From positions 1 to 17,533 of the forward strand of contig DBRE01000027.1 in assembly GCA_002305535.1 (NCBI GenBank): a stretch of DNA of 17,533 nucleotides. Direction: 5' to 3'. Position 1 is the stretch's first letter. Each line of letters starts with the position of its first letter. This stretch comes from Syntrophomonas sp. UBA1376 (GTDB lineage: Bacteria > Bacillota > Syntrophomonadia > Syntrophomonadales > Syntrophomonadaceae). This document shows, piece by piece, positions 1-6,234 of the stretch. The notes under the pieces are model-generated. The model saw nothing but the letters and a program-made list of their open reading frames with translations. It made no database searches and had not been told where the DNA came from. The position numbers and the translations under genes were made by a program.

Positions 1-294
1 CCGTTGAGCCTCTCTTACTAATCTTATATATTTCCATAAGTCTGAATGAGAAGCATGACTTGAAAAGCGAAAGTTATTGGTGCCGCCTTCAGGGTTGAAC
101 CCCCAGCAAATGGCTATGGCTTCTAATAAAGTCGACTTTCCGGTACCGTTTTCACCGACCAAAAAGGTGACATTAGGGTGAAGAGGGAGAATGTCTAAGG
201 TTTTTACTGCTGGTAGACAAAACGGGTAATCGGAAAAAGAATCGATCCGATCACGTATCAATTCTACATATCTGACGTAGGAAGTGTTTCTCAT
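1..294 (-). CDS. AAA family ATPase (COG3910-like), N-terminal fragment cut by window edge
   Basis: The minus strand is open from an ATG at 294 to the window edge: 98 codons and no stop. Residues 47-55 read GENGTGKST, a Walker A P-loop, preceded by a beta-strand (VTFLV). The following LLEAIAICWGFN and the stretch with NFRFSSHASHSDLW match my memory of the predicted-ATPase family COG3910, ABC/SMC-type cytosolic ATPases of about 250 residues, whose cellular role is poorly defined. The Walker B and signature motifs would lie beyond the left edge. An AGGAG ribosome site sits six bases before the ATG. It is transcribed in the same direction as the DUF2178-like gene, about 105 bases downstream of it. 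The ATPase class is clear; the family name is from memory. Confidence 0.85.
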   Translation of the reverse strand, partial: MRNTSYVRYVELIRDRIDSFSDYPFCLPAVKTLDILPLHPNVTFLVGENGTGKSTLLEAIAICWGFNPEGGTNNFRFSSHASHSDLWKYIRLVREAQR

Positions 295-399
295 AATGAT
301 CTCCTGTGCCAAAGTATTACAGACTCGTGTAAGACCAGGGGCCCCATATCTAGAGTACTATCATTATCCGTATAAAGATAGATAATCAATTATTGAAGA

Positions 400-798
400 C
401 TAAAATTTGCGGTTGTAGTAATAATAGCTGCCAACATATAATCCCAGTAATGCGCACAGGCACAATCCCAATAGGTTGTAAGGATTTACCTGGACTTGCG
501 GGCCCCAGATGGAGCCGATCAATACAATTACTGCTATGGAAATTACAAAAATTCTAACAGATACGTAGGCAGCCATACCGGCTAAGGACCAAGCGCGTTC
601 ATCATAAGGGTTCATACCTTTTTTCTGCATATCACTGATGCGGCGCTGCCTTATTTCCAAGGAACCTGCTGCTACTACCACACCAACCAGCAAGCCAGTG
701 CCGAAGGAACTATTGCCGCTGACGATCTGCCAGATGGCAATTCCCGCAACTAACACCAATGATAGCCATTTTATACACTGGGTGTTTTTGCTATTCAT
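400..798 (-). CDS. DUF2178-like membrane protein next to Xre regulator
   Basis: A membrane protein of 132 residues when started at the ATG at 798. That ATG follows AGGAAGG at six bases; a longer reading from 837 would run deep into the upstream gene. Four hydrophobic stretches are visible: two near the N-terminus (SLVLVAGIAIWQIV and TGLLVGVVVAAGSL) and two in the second half (VRIFVISIAVIVLIGSIW and LLGLCLCALLGLYVG). A cytoplasmic loop between the pairs holds basic residues followed by NPYDERAW, resembling the DER-containing loop of DUF2178 proteins. The start overlaps the end of the Xre gene by eight bases (ATGAATAG), indicating translational coupling. Xre/DUF2178 pairs are common in Firmicutes and archaea, with no established function. 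A role as membrane partner or target of the repressor is inference. Confidence 0.75.
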   Translation of the reverse strand: MNSKNTQCIKWLSLVLVAGIAIWQIVSGNSSFGTGLLVGVVVAAGSLEIRQRRISDMQKKGMNPYDERAWSLAGMAAYVSVRIFVISIAVIVLIGSIWGPQVQVNPYNLLGLCLCALLGLYVGSYYYYNRKF

Positions 799-1003
799 CT
801 TCAACCTTCCTTTCATCGAGAAGAAAAAGATCTTCAATACTCATGCTAAACACTTTCGCCAAACTATAAGCCAGAGTAATTGAGGGGTTGTATTTCCCCT
901 TCTCTAAAGAAATGATGGTCTGCCTGGAAACACCCACCCGGGCAGCCAGTTCTTCCTGAGTTAACCCTGTTCTTTCCCGCATTTCGCGTAGGCGATTCGG
1001 CAT
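791..1003 (-). CDS. Xre-family HTH transcriptional regulator
   Basis: A 70-residue protein that is almost entirely one Cro/C1-type helix-turn-helix domain: LREMRERTGLTQEELAARVG, then VSRQTIISLEKGKYNPS as recognition helix and turn, then the family pattern TLAYSLAKVFSMSIEDLF. The length is typical of the compact Xre regulators that accompany DUF2178-type membrane proteins. The ATG at 1003 follows AAGGCGG at about seven bases. Its promoter (1049-1077) contains a perfect palindrome at the expected transcription start and an imperfect copy over the -35 box, so autorepression is likely. The family call is secure. What signal it answers to cannot be read from the sequence. Confidence 0.9.
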   Translation of the reverse strand: MPNRLREMRERTGLTQEELAARVGVSRQTIISLEKGKYNPSITLAYSLAKVFSMSIEDLFLLDERKVEDE

Positions 1004-1029
1004 TATTTCACCGCCTTATTTCCATTATT

Positions 1030-1045
1030 GTAAAGCTAGCTTTAC
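1030..1045. promoter_or_regulatory. Putative operator: perfect 16-bp palindrome
   Basis: GTAAAGCTAGCTTTAC is identical to its reverse complement. It starts four bases downstream of the -10 box of the Xre promoter and covers the expected start site, the classic position for a repressor operator. Assigning it to the adjacent Xre protein is inference from position. Confidence 0.65.
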
Positions 1046-1048
1046 ACT

Positions 1049-1077
1049 AGAATAATCCGAAATCCCAACAATGTCAA
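1049..1077 (-). promoter_or_regulatory. SigA-type promoter of the Xre/DUF2178 operon
   Basis: On the minus strand a perfect TTGACA (1077-1072) is followed after 17 bases by TATTCT (1054-1049), five of six consensus bases. Transcription would start near 1042, about 40 bases before the Xre ATG. Confidence 0.75.
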
Positions 1078-1088
1078 GCAAACTTTAC
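1073..1088. promoter_or_regulatory. Second, imperfect copy of the operator over the -35 box
   Basis: Read on the minus strand, GTAAAGTTTGCTTGAC matches the palindrome at 1030-1045 at 13 of 16 positions. It overlaps five bases of the TTGACA -35 hexamer. Two related sites with centres 43 bases apart around one promoter suggest cooperative repression. Confidence 0.5.
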
Positions 1089-1708
1089 ATGAATAATGAA
1101 CCTCTTAAATGTTATAATTAACTAAGTACACAAGGTGTGGATGTGAATCAATAGTTTTGGAAATGTTATTTATGTGGCTTGGACTATTGATAATGAAAAA
1201 ACGACCTATTTGTGAATCAATTGGTCTTTTAATGATGCTCGTATGCATCGATAGGTTTATTGGGCAACAATTGGGCAAATTATTTATAAAGGTAAATCAT
1301 AGTGCAGTTTGGTTTATTCCATCATAATCTGGATAGATGGTGGCTAGGGTGGAAAAACCTATCATTAATATAAAACTTATGGTTCAAACCGTTTGAGGCA
1401 TTAAACATACTATTTACAATTTAATAGTGATACAGTTATTGATCACCTGAACCAAAAATGTTTTAATTTGGCTGCTACCGCGACCACTTGGGTACCCCAT
1501 ATTTCATTTCGTATCTCATCTAATATCCCTATTCTCAGGCTTTTTAGCAAGGTGATGGGCAGGTAAACCATTGAATGGCATGATTGTTGCATTGCATATT
1601 TATTATCAGTATATTCTTTATATTTGACTTGACTAACGATCAATGAGAATTTGCTACTCAAAGAGTCACACTAGTTATTTATTAATAGAAGAAAGGGAGA
1701 TGACAGTA
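1089..1708. other. Gene-poor intergenic region
   Basis: About 620 AT-rich bases without a convincing gene. The longest plus-strand candidate is a 54-codon frame at 1163-1327. It is hydrophobic at first (MWLGLLIM, LLMMLVCI) but has no ribosome site, so it may be chance or a remnant. An 11-base direct repeat, TGTGAATCAAT, lies at 1142-1152 and 1211-1221. Inverted GATAGGTTT/AAACCTATC copies lie at 1250-1258 and 1355-1363. A minus-strand frame at 1443-1661 begins with TTG and lacks a ribosome site, and I do not accept it. The promoter of the acyl-CoA dehydrogenase must lie near the right end. TTGACT at about 1624 and TATATT at about 1611 are weak candidates and neither makes a complete promoter. 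Confidence 0.5.
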
Positions 1709-2851
1709 ATGGATTTCAAACTGAGTGAAGAACATGAGATGATTAGGCAGTCTGTACGAGATTTTGCTGAGGGAGTACTGGCTCCTAAAGTGGCCGAACG
1801 CGACGAGCAAGAGTATTTTGACCCAGAGGTTTTTGCTCAGATGGCTGAACTAGGTTTAACAGGCATTCCTTTTGAACCCGAATATGGGGGGGCTGGTTTT
1901 GACTACATCGCTTACGCTATTGCGGTAGAAGAACTGGGAAGAGTTGACCCCTCTGCTGCTGATACTCTCTCAGCCCATGTCAGCCTGGGAGTATGGCCGA
2001 TTTGGAACTGGGGCACAGAAGAACAGAAGCAAAAGTTTTTGATTGACATAGTAGAAGGAAAAAAACAAGCCGCTTTCGGTTTAACAGAGGCTAATGCCGG
2101 TAGCGACGCTCTGGGCATGACAACTAAAGCTGAATTGGATGGCGATGAGTGGGTATTGAACGGTCGCAAGATTTTTATTACTAATGCTGAAGCAGCCGAT
2201 ACTTACGTGGTATTTGCTCGTACTGGTTCGAAAGAATTGAAGAGTAAAGCCTTCAGTACCTTTATTGTTGAAAAAGGTACACCTGGCTTTAGCTTTGGTA
2301 AATTTGAGCGCAAGATGGGATTAAGGGGTACCCAAAACTGTGATTTGGTTTTTGAAAACTGTCGCATTCCTAAGGACAACCTGTTAGGCAAAGAAGGCGA
2401 TGGATTTAAGATGGCGATGCAGACCCTTGATGGTGGTCGTATTGGTATCGCTGCTCAGTCAGTTGGTATTGCCCAGGGGGCCTATGAATATGCTCGCGAC
2501 TATGCTAAACAGAGGGTTCAGTTTGGTAAGCCCATATCTTCTTTGCAGGCGATTCAATTCAAACTGGCCGATATGGCTCTGGAAATCCAGTCTTCCCGTC
2601 TGTTAACATACCTTGCTGCCTGGAAGAAAAGTAATGATATGCCTTTCTCGCTTGATGCTGCCATGGCCAAGCTAAAGGCTTCGGAAACCGCTAATTGGGC
2701 TGCTAATCAGGCGGTTCAGATTTTAGGCGGCTACGGTTACACTCGCGAATATCCGGTGGAAAGAATGATGCGTGACGCGAAAATTACAGAAATCTATGAG
2801 GGAACTAGCGAAATTCAGAGAGTGGTTATTGCGAATAACATTCTTAGGTAA
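1709..2851 (+). CDS. Acyl-CoA dehydrogenase, short-chain (butyryl-CoA) type
   Basis: An FAD-dependent flavoprotein that oxidises acyl-CoA to trans-2-enoyl-CoA in beta-oxidation, or runs in reverse in butyrate formation, passing electrons to EtfAB. The start MDFKLSEEHEM is chosen because AGGGAG lies nine bases before the ATG at 1709; upstream in-frame starts lack a site. The resulting 380 residues are the usual family length. The order is an N-terminal helical domain, a beta domain with FGLTEANAGSD and WVLNGRKIFITNA (FAD/substrate signature 1), then a C-terminal domain with QILGGYGYTREYPVERMMRD. The catalytic base is probably Glu364 in IYEGTSEIQR, as in short- and medium-chain enzymes. No etf or other beta-oxidation gene is adjacent. 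A strong hairpin follows the stop. Chain-length specificity is inferred. Confidence 0.95.
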   Translation: MDFKLSEEHEMIRQSVRDFAEGVLAPKVAERDEQEYFDPEVFAQMAELGLTGIPFEPEYGGAGFDYIAYAIAVEELGRVDPSAADTLSAHVSLGVWPIWNWGTEEQKQKFLIDIVEGKKQAAFGLTEANAGSDALGMTTKAELDGDEWVLNGRKIFITNAEAADTYVVFARTGSKELKSKAFSTFIVEKGTPGFSFGKFERKMGLRGTQNCDLVFENCRIPKDNLLGKEGDGFKMAMQTLDGGRIGIAAQSVGIAQGAYEYARDYAKQRVQFGKPISSLQAIQFKLADMALEIQSSRLLTYLAAWKKSNDMPFSLDAAMAKLKASETANWAANQAVQILGGYGYTREYPVERMMRDAKITEIYEGTSEIQRVVIANNILR

Positions 2852-2890
2852 AACCTTGTTAATAAAGGCATAACATGCTGTCTATTCCCT

Positions 2891-2930
2891 GAAGAAGCCC
2901 ACAGATTTCATATAGTCTGTGGGCTTCTTC
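2891..2930 (+). terminator. Hairpin terminator after the acyl-CoA dehydrogenase gene
   Basis: GAAGAAGCCCACAGA (2891-2905) pairs perfectly with TCTGTGGGCTTCTTC (2916-2930) across a 10-base loop. The 15-bp stem starts 39 bases after the stop codon. The tail is only partly T-rich (tataataat), so termination may be incomplete. Confidence 0.8.
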
Positions 2931-3005
2931 TATAATAATGCAAAGTTTCTTATTCTAACGATCAAAGCTTTATGATAAGTTAGTGTTAGACTAGGAGGGA
3001 TGAAT

Positions 3006-3143
3006 ATGCATCCATGTGAAAACTGCCAATGGCGTAAAAAATCTCAAGCGAATCCCGGTACATTTAGTGCCAGATTATGGTTATGGCACACTAAATGGTG
3101 TCCGGGATGGAAAGCTTATCAAAAATCACTGGCCGACAAGTGA
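3006..3143 (+). CDS. Small Cys/Trp-rich protein, 45 residues
   Basis: A short gene with an ideal ribosome site: AGGAGGG six bases before the ATG at 3006. The product begins MHPCENCQWRKK and ends with TKWCPGWKAYQKSLADK. It has three cysteines (C4, C7, C32), five tryptophans (W9, W25, W27, W31, W35) and a basic centre. CxxC followed by a distant CPGW could bind a metal or form a redox site; two histidines (H2, H28) could add ligands. The layout (PCENC, LWxWH, CPGWKxY) resembles small uncharacterised proteins I recall from clostridia, but I cannot verify that here. It sits alone between the dehydrogenase terminator and the convergent diguanylate cyclase gene, ten bases from the latter's stop. 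A TATGAT at 2971-2976 may be its -10 box. The function is unknown. Confidence 0.75.
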   Translation: MHPCENCQWRKKSQANPGTFSARLWLWHTKWCPGWKAYQKSLADK

Positions 3144-3153
3144 ACAACTCAAC

Positions 3154-4320
3154 CTATTGGGCGCCTCCGTTATAGGCCATGCAATTCTTACCTTGGTGTT
3201 TGGCTTCATATAATCCTTGGTCAGCACGGCTGATCAAGTCGTCCGCAGTTTGGCCGTCTACCGGATATACCGCTATACCTAGTGAAAGTGTACAGGAGAG
3301 ATCTTTGGCAGCTCTTTCTAATAATCTTTTGCCTACATAATAGGCATCCTTGAGACTGGTATTTGGCAGAAGTATTATAAACTCATCACCGCCATACCGT
3401 CCCACCCGGTCACGATTTCGAATGCTGGATAAGGCTATACCTGCTACCTGACTAAGAATCCTGTCCCCAGCCAGATGGCCCTGCTGATCATTTATGGACT
3501 TAAAGTCATCAATATCAAATAATATAAGCGTGAAGCTAGAATTACGGCACTGATCTATGGACAGTTTTATTTCCTCGACTATCGCTTTCTTGTTAAGAAG
3601 GCCGGTCAAAGGGTCAGTCCGGATACTTTCTGCCAGGTGACGATTGACTCTTTCGATTTCCAGAGTCCTCATCATCACTTCCTGGCGAACGGTTCGATCC
3701 CATTGACTGCTACCAACATCAGCCTTTTGAATAATATGTGTTAATTCTTGTTGCAACTTCTTCAGGATAAATGTAAAAAACAGCCCAAAAGCCAATGAAA
3801 TTGCCACAGAGTATAATAAAGGCTGATTCGTCATCAAGGCGACTTGAGTACTTATAAATGCTAATAAGGAACCTATCAGCCAATAAGAAGTGTTATTCTT
3901 CCACATATGTATGACTGATCCAACTGACACCAGTAAGGTCGCTAAGACAAAGAAATGATCCCATCTAAGCACCCAGCTACTTAATTGAGGAGTCTGCATT
4001 AACCACAGGATCAATGACGCCAAAATAATTTGCATTACAATAAAAGTGAAGTAACTGAAATTATGAAATCTCCAGATAAAGGCCAGCATAAGTGGGGGCA
4101 GACAGGCTACCGTTAAATGAACCAAGGCTAATTCATAATCGGCAGGAACTAAGAAGTAGGCGATACTCATAATTAAGGGAAAGAAGAAGGCGACAGCAAT
4201 GTTGCGTAGGATGTCTTCTTTCTCATTAAAGGCAAAAGAAAAGCTGATAATTAGCAATGACAGTCCGAACACCAGCAACAATGTAATTTTATCGATGAAG
4301 ATGTAATCAAATACTATCAC
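3154..4320 (-). CDS. Membrane-anchored GGDEF diguanylate cyclase
   Basis: The predicted enzyme makes cyclic di-GMP from two GTP. Residues 1 to about 190 form a membrane region of roughly seven hydrophobic segments, of the MHYT/7TM-like sensor kind but with no recognised family. A helical linker (about 190-235, rich in Q/E/R) leads to the catalytic domain, which starts at DPLTGLLNKKA and has the active-site motif GGDEF at 310-314. RNRD at 301-304, five residues before it, is an intact product-inhibition I-site (RxxD), so the enzyme is probably active and feedback-controlled. The start is GTG at 4320 with GGGAGG about six bases upstream. It lies 119 bases downstream of flgJ on the same strand, which suggests a link to motility control. 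The input signal is unknown. Confidence 0.93.
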   Translation of the reverse strand: MIVFDYIFIDKITLLLVFGLSLLIISFSFAFNEKEDILRNIAVAFFFPLIMSIAYFLVPADYELALVHLTVACLPPLMLAFIWRFHNFSYFTFIVMQIILASLILWLMQTPQLSSWVLRWDHFFVLATLLVSVGSVIHMWKNNTSYWLIGSLLAFISTQVALMTNQPLLYSVAISLAFGLFFTFILKKLQQELTHIIQKADVGSSQWDRTVRQEVMMRTLEIERVNRHLAESIRTDPLTGLLNKKAIVEEIKLSIDQCRNSSFTLILFDIDDFKSINDQQGHLAGDRILSQVAGIALSSIRNRDRVGRYGGDEFIILLPNTSLKDAYYVGKRLLERAAKDLSCTLSLGIAVYPVDGQTADDLISRADQGLYEAKHQGKNCMAYNGGAQ

Positions 4321-4439
4321 TAAATCCTCCCGATAACGTAAGTATTACTACATTTTGCTCTAATTGGTTAATCGTGGACATGAAACTTTGCTTGGTTATG
4401 AAAAATCTGCGTTTGGTGTGATCGTGGCAATGATTTTGA

Positions 4440-4850
4440 TCAAGCCCTCCTGGGAGAGGGCTTGTCATCAACTGAGCTTTGGAATGGTGAGGTAGTTGAT
4501 AACTGCTCATTCAACTGTTGGTAGATAAGATCGGCAATTCCCAATGCTTTGGTTTGACTAGCCATTAGTGCATACTGGTCATATAGCATCGATTCGAATG
4601 TATCCATAGCAAAACTGGATCCCATCAAGTCGCTACGGGATATAGTCTGCCGCATGGATTGAAAGACTTTGGTCAAAAACACACCTTCCAAATCCTGGCA
4701 GGCTTGATAGAGCCGTTTCTGATCTTCACTCTCTATAGCCGTTTTTAAAATACTATTAAAGCCCTTATCGGCACTATCTGGAAGCTCGGGCTTGAGTACA
4801 TCATTCAAGGTTTGCATCTGCTTGAGATAAGTGGTTTCGCCAATTTTCAA
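4440..4850 (-). CDS. flgJ: Flagellar rod-binding protein FlgJ, N-terminal domain only
   Basis: A 136-residue protein with the rod-binding domain (about residues 45-115): YQACQDLEGVFLTKVFQSMRQ, then MDTFESMLYDQYALMASQTKALGIADLIYQQL, the pattern of the FlgJ N-terminal family. In enterobacteria this domain caps and helps assemble the rod and is fused to a muramidase. Here the muramidase is absent, as in many Firmicutes, so the wall must be opened by another enzyme. The start is TTG at 4850, supported by GGAGGAG six bases upstream; there is no ATG in frame nearby. It begins 13 bases after flgG and is surely cotranscribed with it. The stop codon lies in the edge of a hairpin (4441-4464). Confidence 0.85.
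   Translation of the reverse strand: MKIGETTYLKQMQTLNDVLKPELPDSADKGFNSILKTAIESEDQKRLYQACQDLEGVFLTKVFQSMRQTISRSDLMGSSFAMDTFESMLYDQYALMASQTKALGIADLIYQQLNEQLSTTSPFQSSVDDKPSPRRA
4441..4464 (-). terminator. Hairpin at the 3' end of flgJ
   Basis: CAAGCCCTC (4441-4449) and GAGGGCTTG (4456-4464) form a nine-bp stem with a six-base loop, spanning the last codons and stop of flgJ. The minus-strand tail (ATCAAAATC) is not T-rich, so it could be a weak or factor-assisted terminator or an RNA-stability element that sets flgJ apart from the diguanylate cyclase gene. Confidence 0.4.
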
Positions 4851-4863
4851 GATTTACTCCTCC

Positions 4864-5649
4864 TTATCTGCGCAGGTTGGTGGCTGTTTGCAACATTTCA
4901 TCGGATGATTGGATAACCTTGGAGTTCATTTCATAGGCTCTTTGGGCAGTAATTAAATTGACCATTTCTTCTACGATCTGCACGTTAGAAGCTTCCACAT
5001 ATCCGGACATCAGGCTAATGGACTGGTCTTCTTCTGGATCCCAATCCATAGGATCCCCCGAGTTGACTGTCACCTGATAGAAATTCCTACCGAGTTTTTC
5101 CAGACCGGCTGGGTTTACAAAAGTGGCCAGTTCCAACTGTCCAGCCTCTTGGATTTCTTCCTCACCGGGCAGTTTGAAGGTTACCATGCCATTACTCTCT
5201 ATGTTTATGTCATAGGCTTCTGGATCCAGTTCATCTACTCCCACAAAATAGTAGCCGTCTCCAGTCACCAGGCGGCCTTCACCATCTATTTTAATACTTC
5301 CATCCCGGGTGTAAAGATAATCATCATAGCCGGGTACTTCTACCCGGAAAAAACCAAGGCCATTAATGGCCACATCCAAGGGATTGCCCGTTTCCTGCAT
5401 ATTACCTTGTGAAAAGAGAGTGTAGCTAACGGCAGGACGTACACCTAACCCTACAGCCAAACCGGCGGGTTCATTAACAGTCTCATTGGCGATGGGGCGT
5501 CGGATATTTTGATAAAGTAGATCCTGGAACTCTACGCGCTGACGCTTGAAACCGGTGGTGGTAACGTTGGACATATTGTGGGCCAAAGTGTCTACATTCA
5601 TCTGCTGGGCATACATACCAGTACTGGCCGTGTAGAGAGACCTCATCAT
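4864..5649 (-). CDS. flgG: Flagellar distal rod protein FlgG
   Basis: A flagellar rod/hook protein of 261 residues, the usual length for FlgG, exported by the flagellar type III system to form the distal rod. The N-terminus MRSLYTASTGMYAQQMNVDTLAHNMSNVTTTGFKRQRVEFQDL is the rod/hook signature with the coiled-coil D0 segment. The C-terminus GYVEASNVQIVEEMVNLITAQRAYEMNSKVIQSSDEMLQTA is the matching C-terminal helix. The LYTRDGSIKIDGEGRLVTGDGYY stretch is the conserved core. AGGAGG precedes the first ATG by nine bases; a second ATG directly follows. Firmicutes often encode two paralogues in tandem (flhO/flhP), but only one is present here and non-coding DNA lies upstream. A SigD-like promoter candidate is at 5753-5780. 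Confidence 0.95.
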   Translation of the reverse strand: MMRSLYTASTGMYAQQMNVDTLAHNMSNVTTTGFKRQRVEFQDLLYQNIRRPIANETVNEPAGLAVGLGVRPAVSYTLFSQGNMQETGNPLDVAINGLGFFRVEVPGYDDYLYTRDGSIKIDGEGRLVTGDGYYFVGVDELDPEAYDINIESNGMVTFKLPGEEEIQEAGQLELATFVNPAGLEKLGRNFYQVTVNSGDPMDWDPEEDQSISLMSGYVEASNVQIVEEMVNLITAQRAYEMNSKVIQSSDEMLQTATNLRR

Positions 5650-5752
5650 GGCTGTGTTCCTCCTTGTATATGCTGATGGTGGTGCGTCAATCGGTCAGCA
5701 CCAACGCGGGCCTCTCTCCCAGAGTCCAGCCCGTCTAAATCACTTAGTTTAT

Positions 5753-5780
5753 TAATCGAAAAATACACCTTAAACCTTTA
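5753..5780 (-). promoter_or_regulatory. Possible SigD (sigma-28) promoter for flgG-flgJ
   Basis: On the minus strand TAAAGG (5780-5775) and TTCGATTA (5760-5753) resemble the motility sigma pattern TAAA...GCCGATAA, with 16 instead of 15 bases after TAAA. The CGAT core is conserved but the leading GC is not. It lies about 105 bases upstream of flgG. The call is plausible from the flagellar context and unproven. Confidence 0.4.
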
Positions 5781-5826
5781 ATAAAAATAATTATATTGCA
5801 CCAAGCACTATCTACAGATGGTTCAC

Positions 5827-5856
5827 TCATATTTTGCAGGCTGGTTTTCATATTCT
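5827..5856 (+). promoter_or_regulatory. Possible SigE-like (sporulation) promoter for ylmC/ymxH
   Basis: TCATATT (5827-5833) fits the SigE -35 pattern KMATATT. CATATTCT (5849-5856) shares six of eight positions with CATACAnT, after 15 bases (14 is usual). A housekeeping reading, TTGCAG and TATTAT with 17 bases between, overlaps it and cannot be excluded. Confidence 0.3.
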
Positions 5857-5878
5857 TATTATGAAGAGGTGAGTATTA

Positions 5879-6166
5879 ATGATAAAAATATCAGATTTAC
5901 GTAATCGTGATGTGGTAAATATTCTGGACGGAAAGAAACTGGGCAACATAATCGATATTGATTTGGATTTGGACAACGGTAGGGTATTGGCATTAGTTCT
6001 GCCAGGTAGAGTTAAAGGATTTCTGTTTACTAAACGAGAGGAAGTAGTAGTACCATGGCAAAAAATCGTGCGGATAGGACGAGATGTTATACTGGTGGAA
6101 GTACCGATAGTGAACGAGATGGATGATTACCGCAGTGATTACTTGCTGGATGAAGATGATTTGTAG
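5879..6166 (+). CDS. YlmC/YmxH family PRC-barrel protein
   Basis: A 95-residue protein whose first 75 residues form a PRC-barrel-like beta domain: MIKISDLRNRDVVNILDGKKLGNIIDIDLD, then GRVLALVLPG and VVVPWQKIVRIGRDVILVE. This is the pattern of the YlmC/YmxH family, conserved in spore-forming Firmicutes and usually labelled a sporulation protein; its biochemical role is not known. The acidic tail (DDYRSDYLLDEDDL) is a minor extension. The ATG follows AGGTGAG at a normal distance. In B. subtilis ylmC sits just after sigE-sigG and heads the ylm genes. Here flgG, divergently transcribed, lies upstream instead, and nrdR follows 68 bases downstream. Confidence 0.85.
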   Translation: MIKISDLRNRDVVNILDGKKLGNIIDIDLDLDNGRVLALVLPGRVKGFLFTKREEVVVPWQKIVRIGRDVILVEVPIVNEMDDYRSDYLLDEDDL

Positions 6167-6234
6167 CCGGTTGAATTGTTTAGGGAGTTTGTTCATAATA
6201 AGGGCAGTACAATCGCCCGTAAGGTGGGGTATAA

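Noticed and set aside
340..347. GGGGCCCC palindrome near 340
   Set aside because: It is a short perfect palindrome without a T-tract or repeat partners, so there is no reason to call a terminator.
638..883. 81-codon plus-strand frame over the Xre/DUF2178 genes
   Set aside because: It is antisense to two well-supported genes and has no ribosome site or domain.
1443..1661. 72-codon minus-strand frame before the acyl-CoA dehydrogenase
   Set aside because: It starts with TTG and has no ribosome site, its composition is not protein-like, and internal ATG starts also lack sites.
3016..3213. 65-codon plus-strand frame
   Set aside because: It is in another frame over the 45-residue gene, lacks a suitable ribosome site for its own start, and its 3' end runs into the convergent cyclase gene.
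4307..4510. 67-codon minus-strand frame between flgJ and the cyclase
   Set aside because: It overlaps both genes in another frame and has no recognisable domain.
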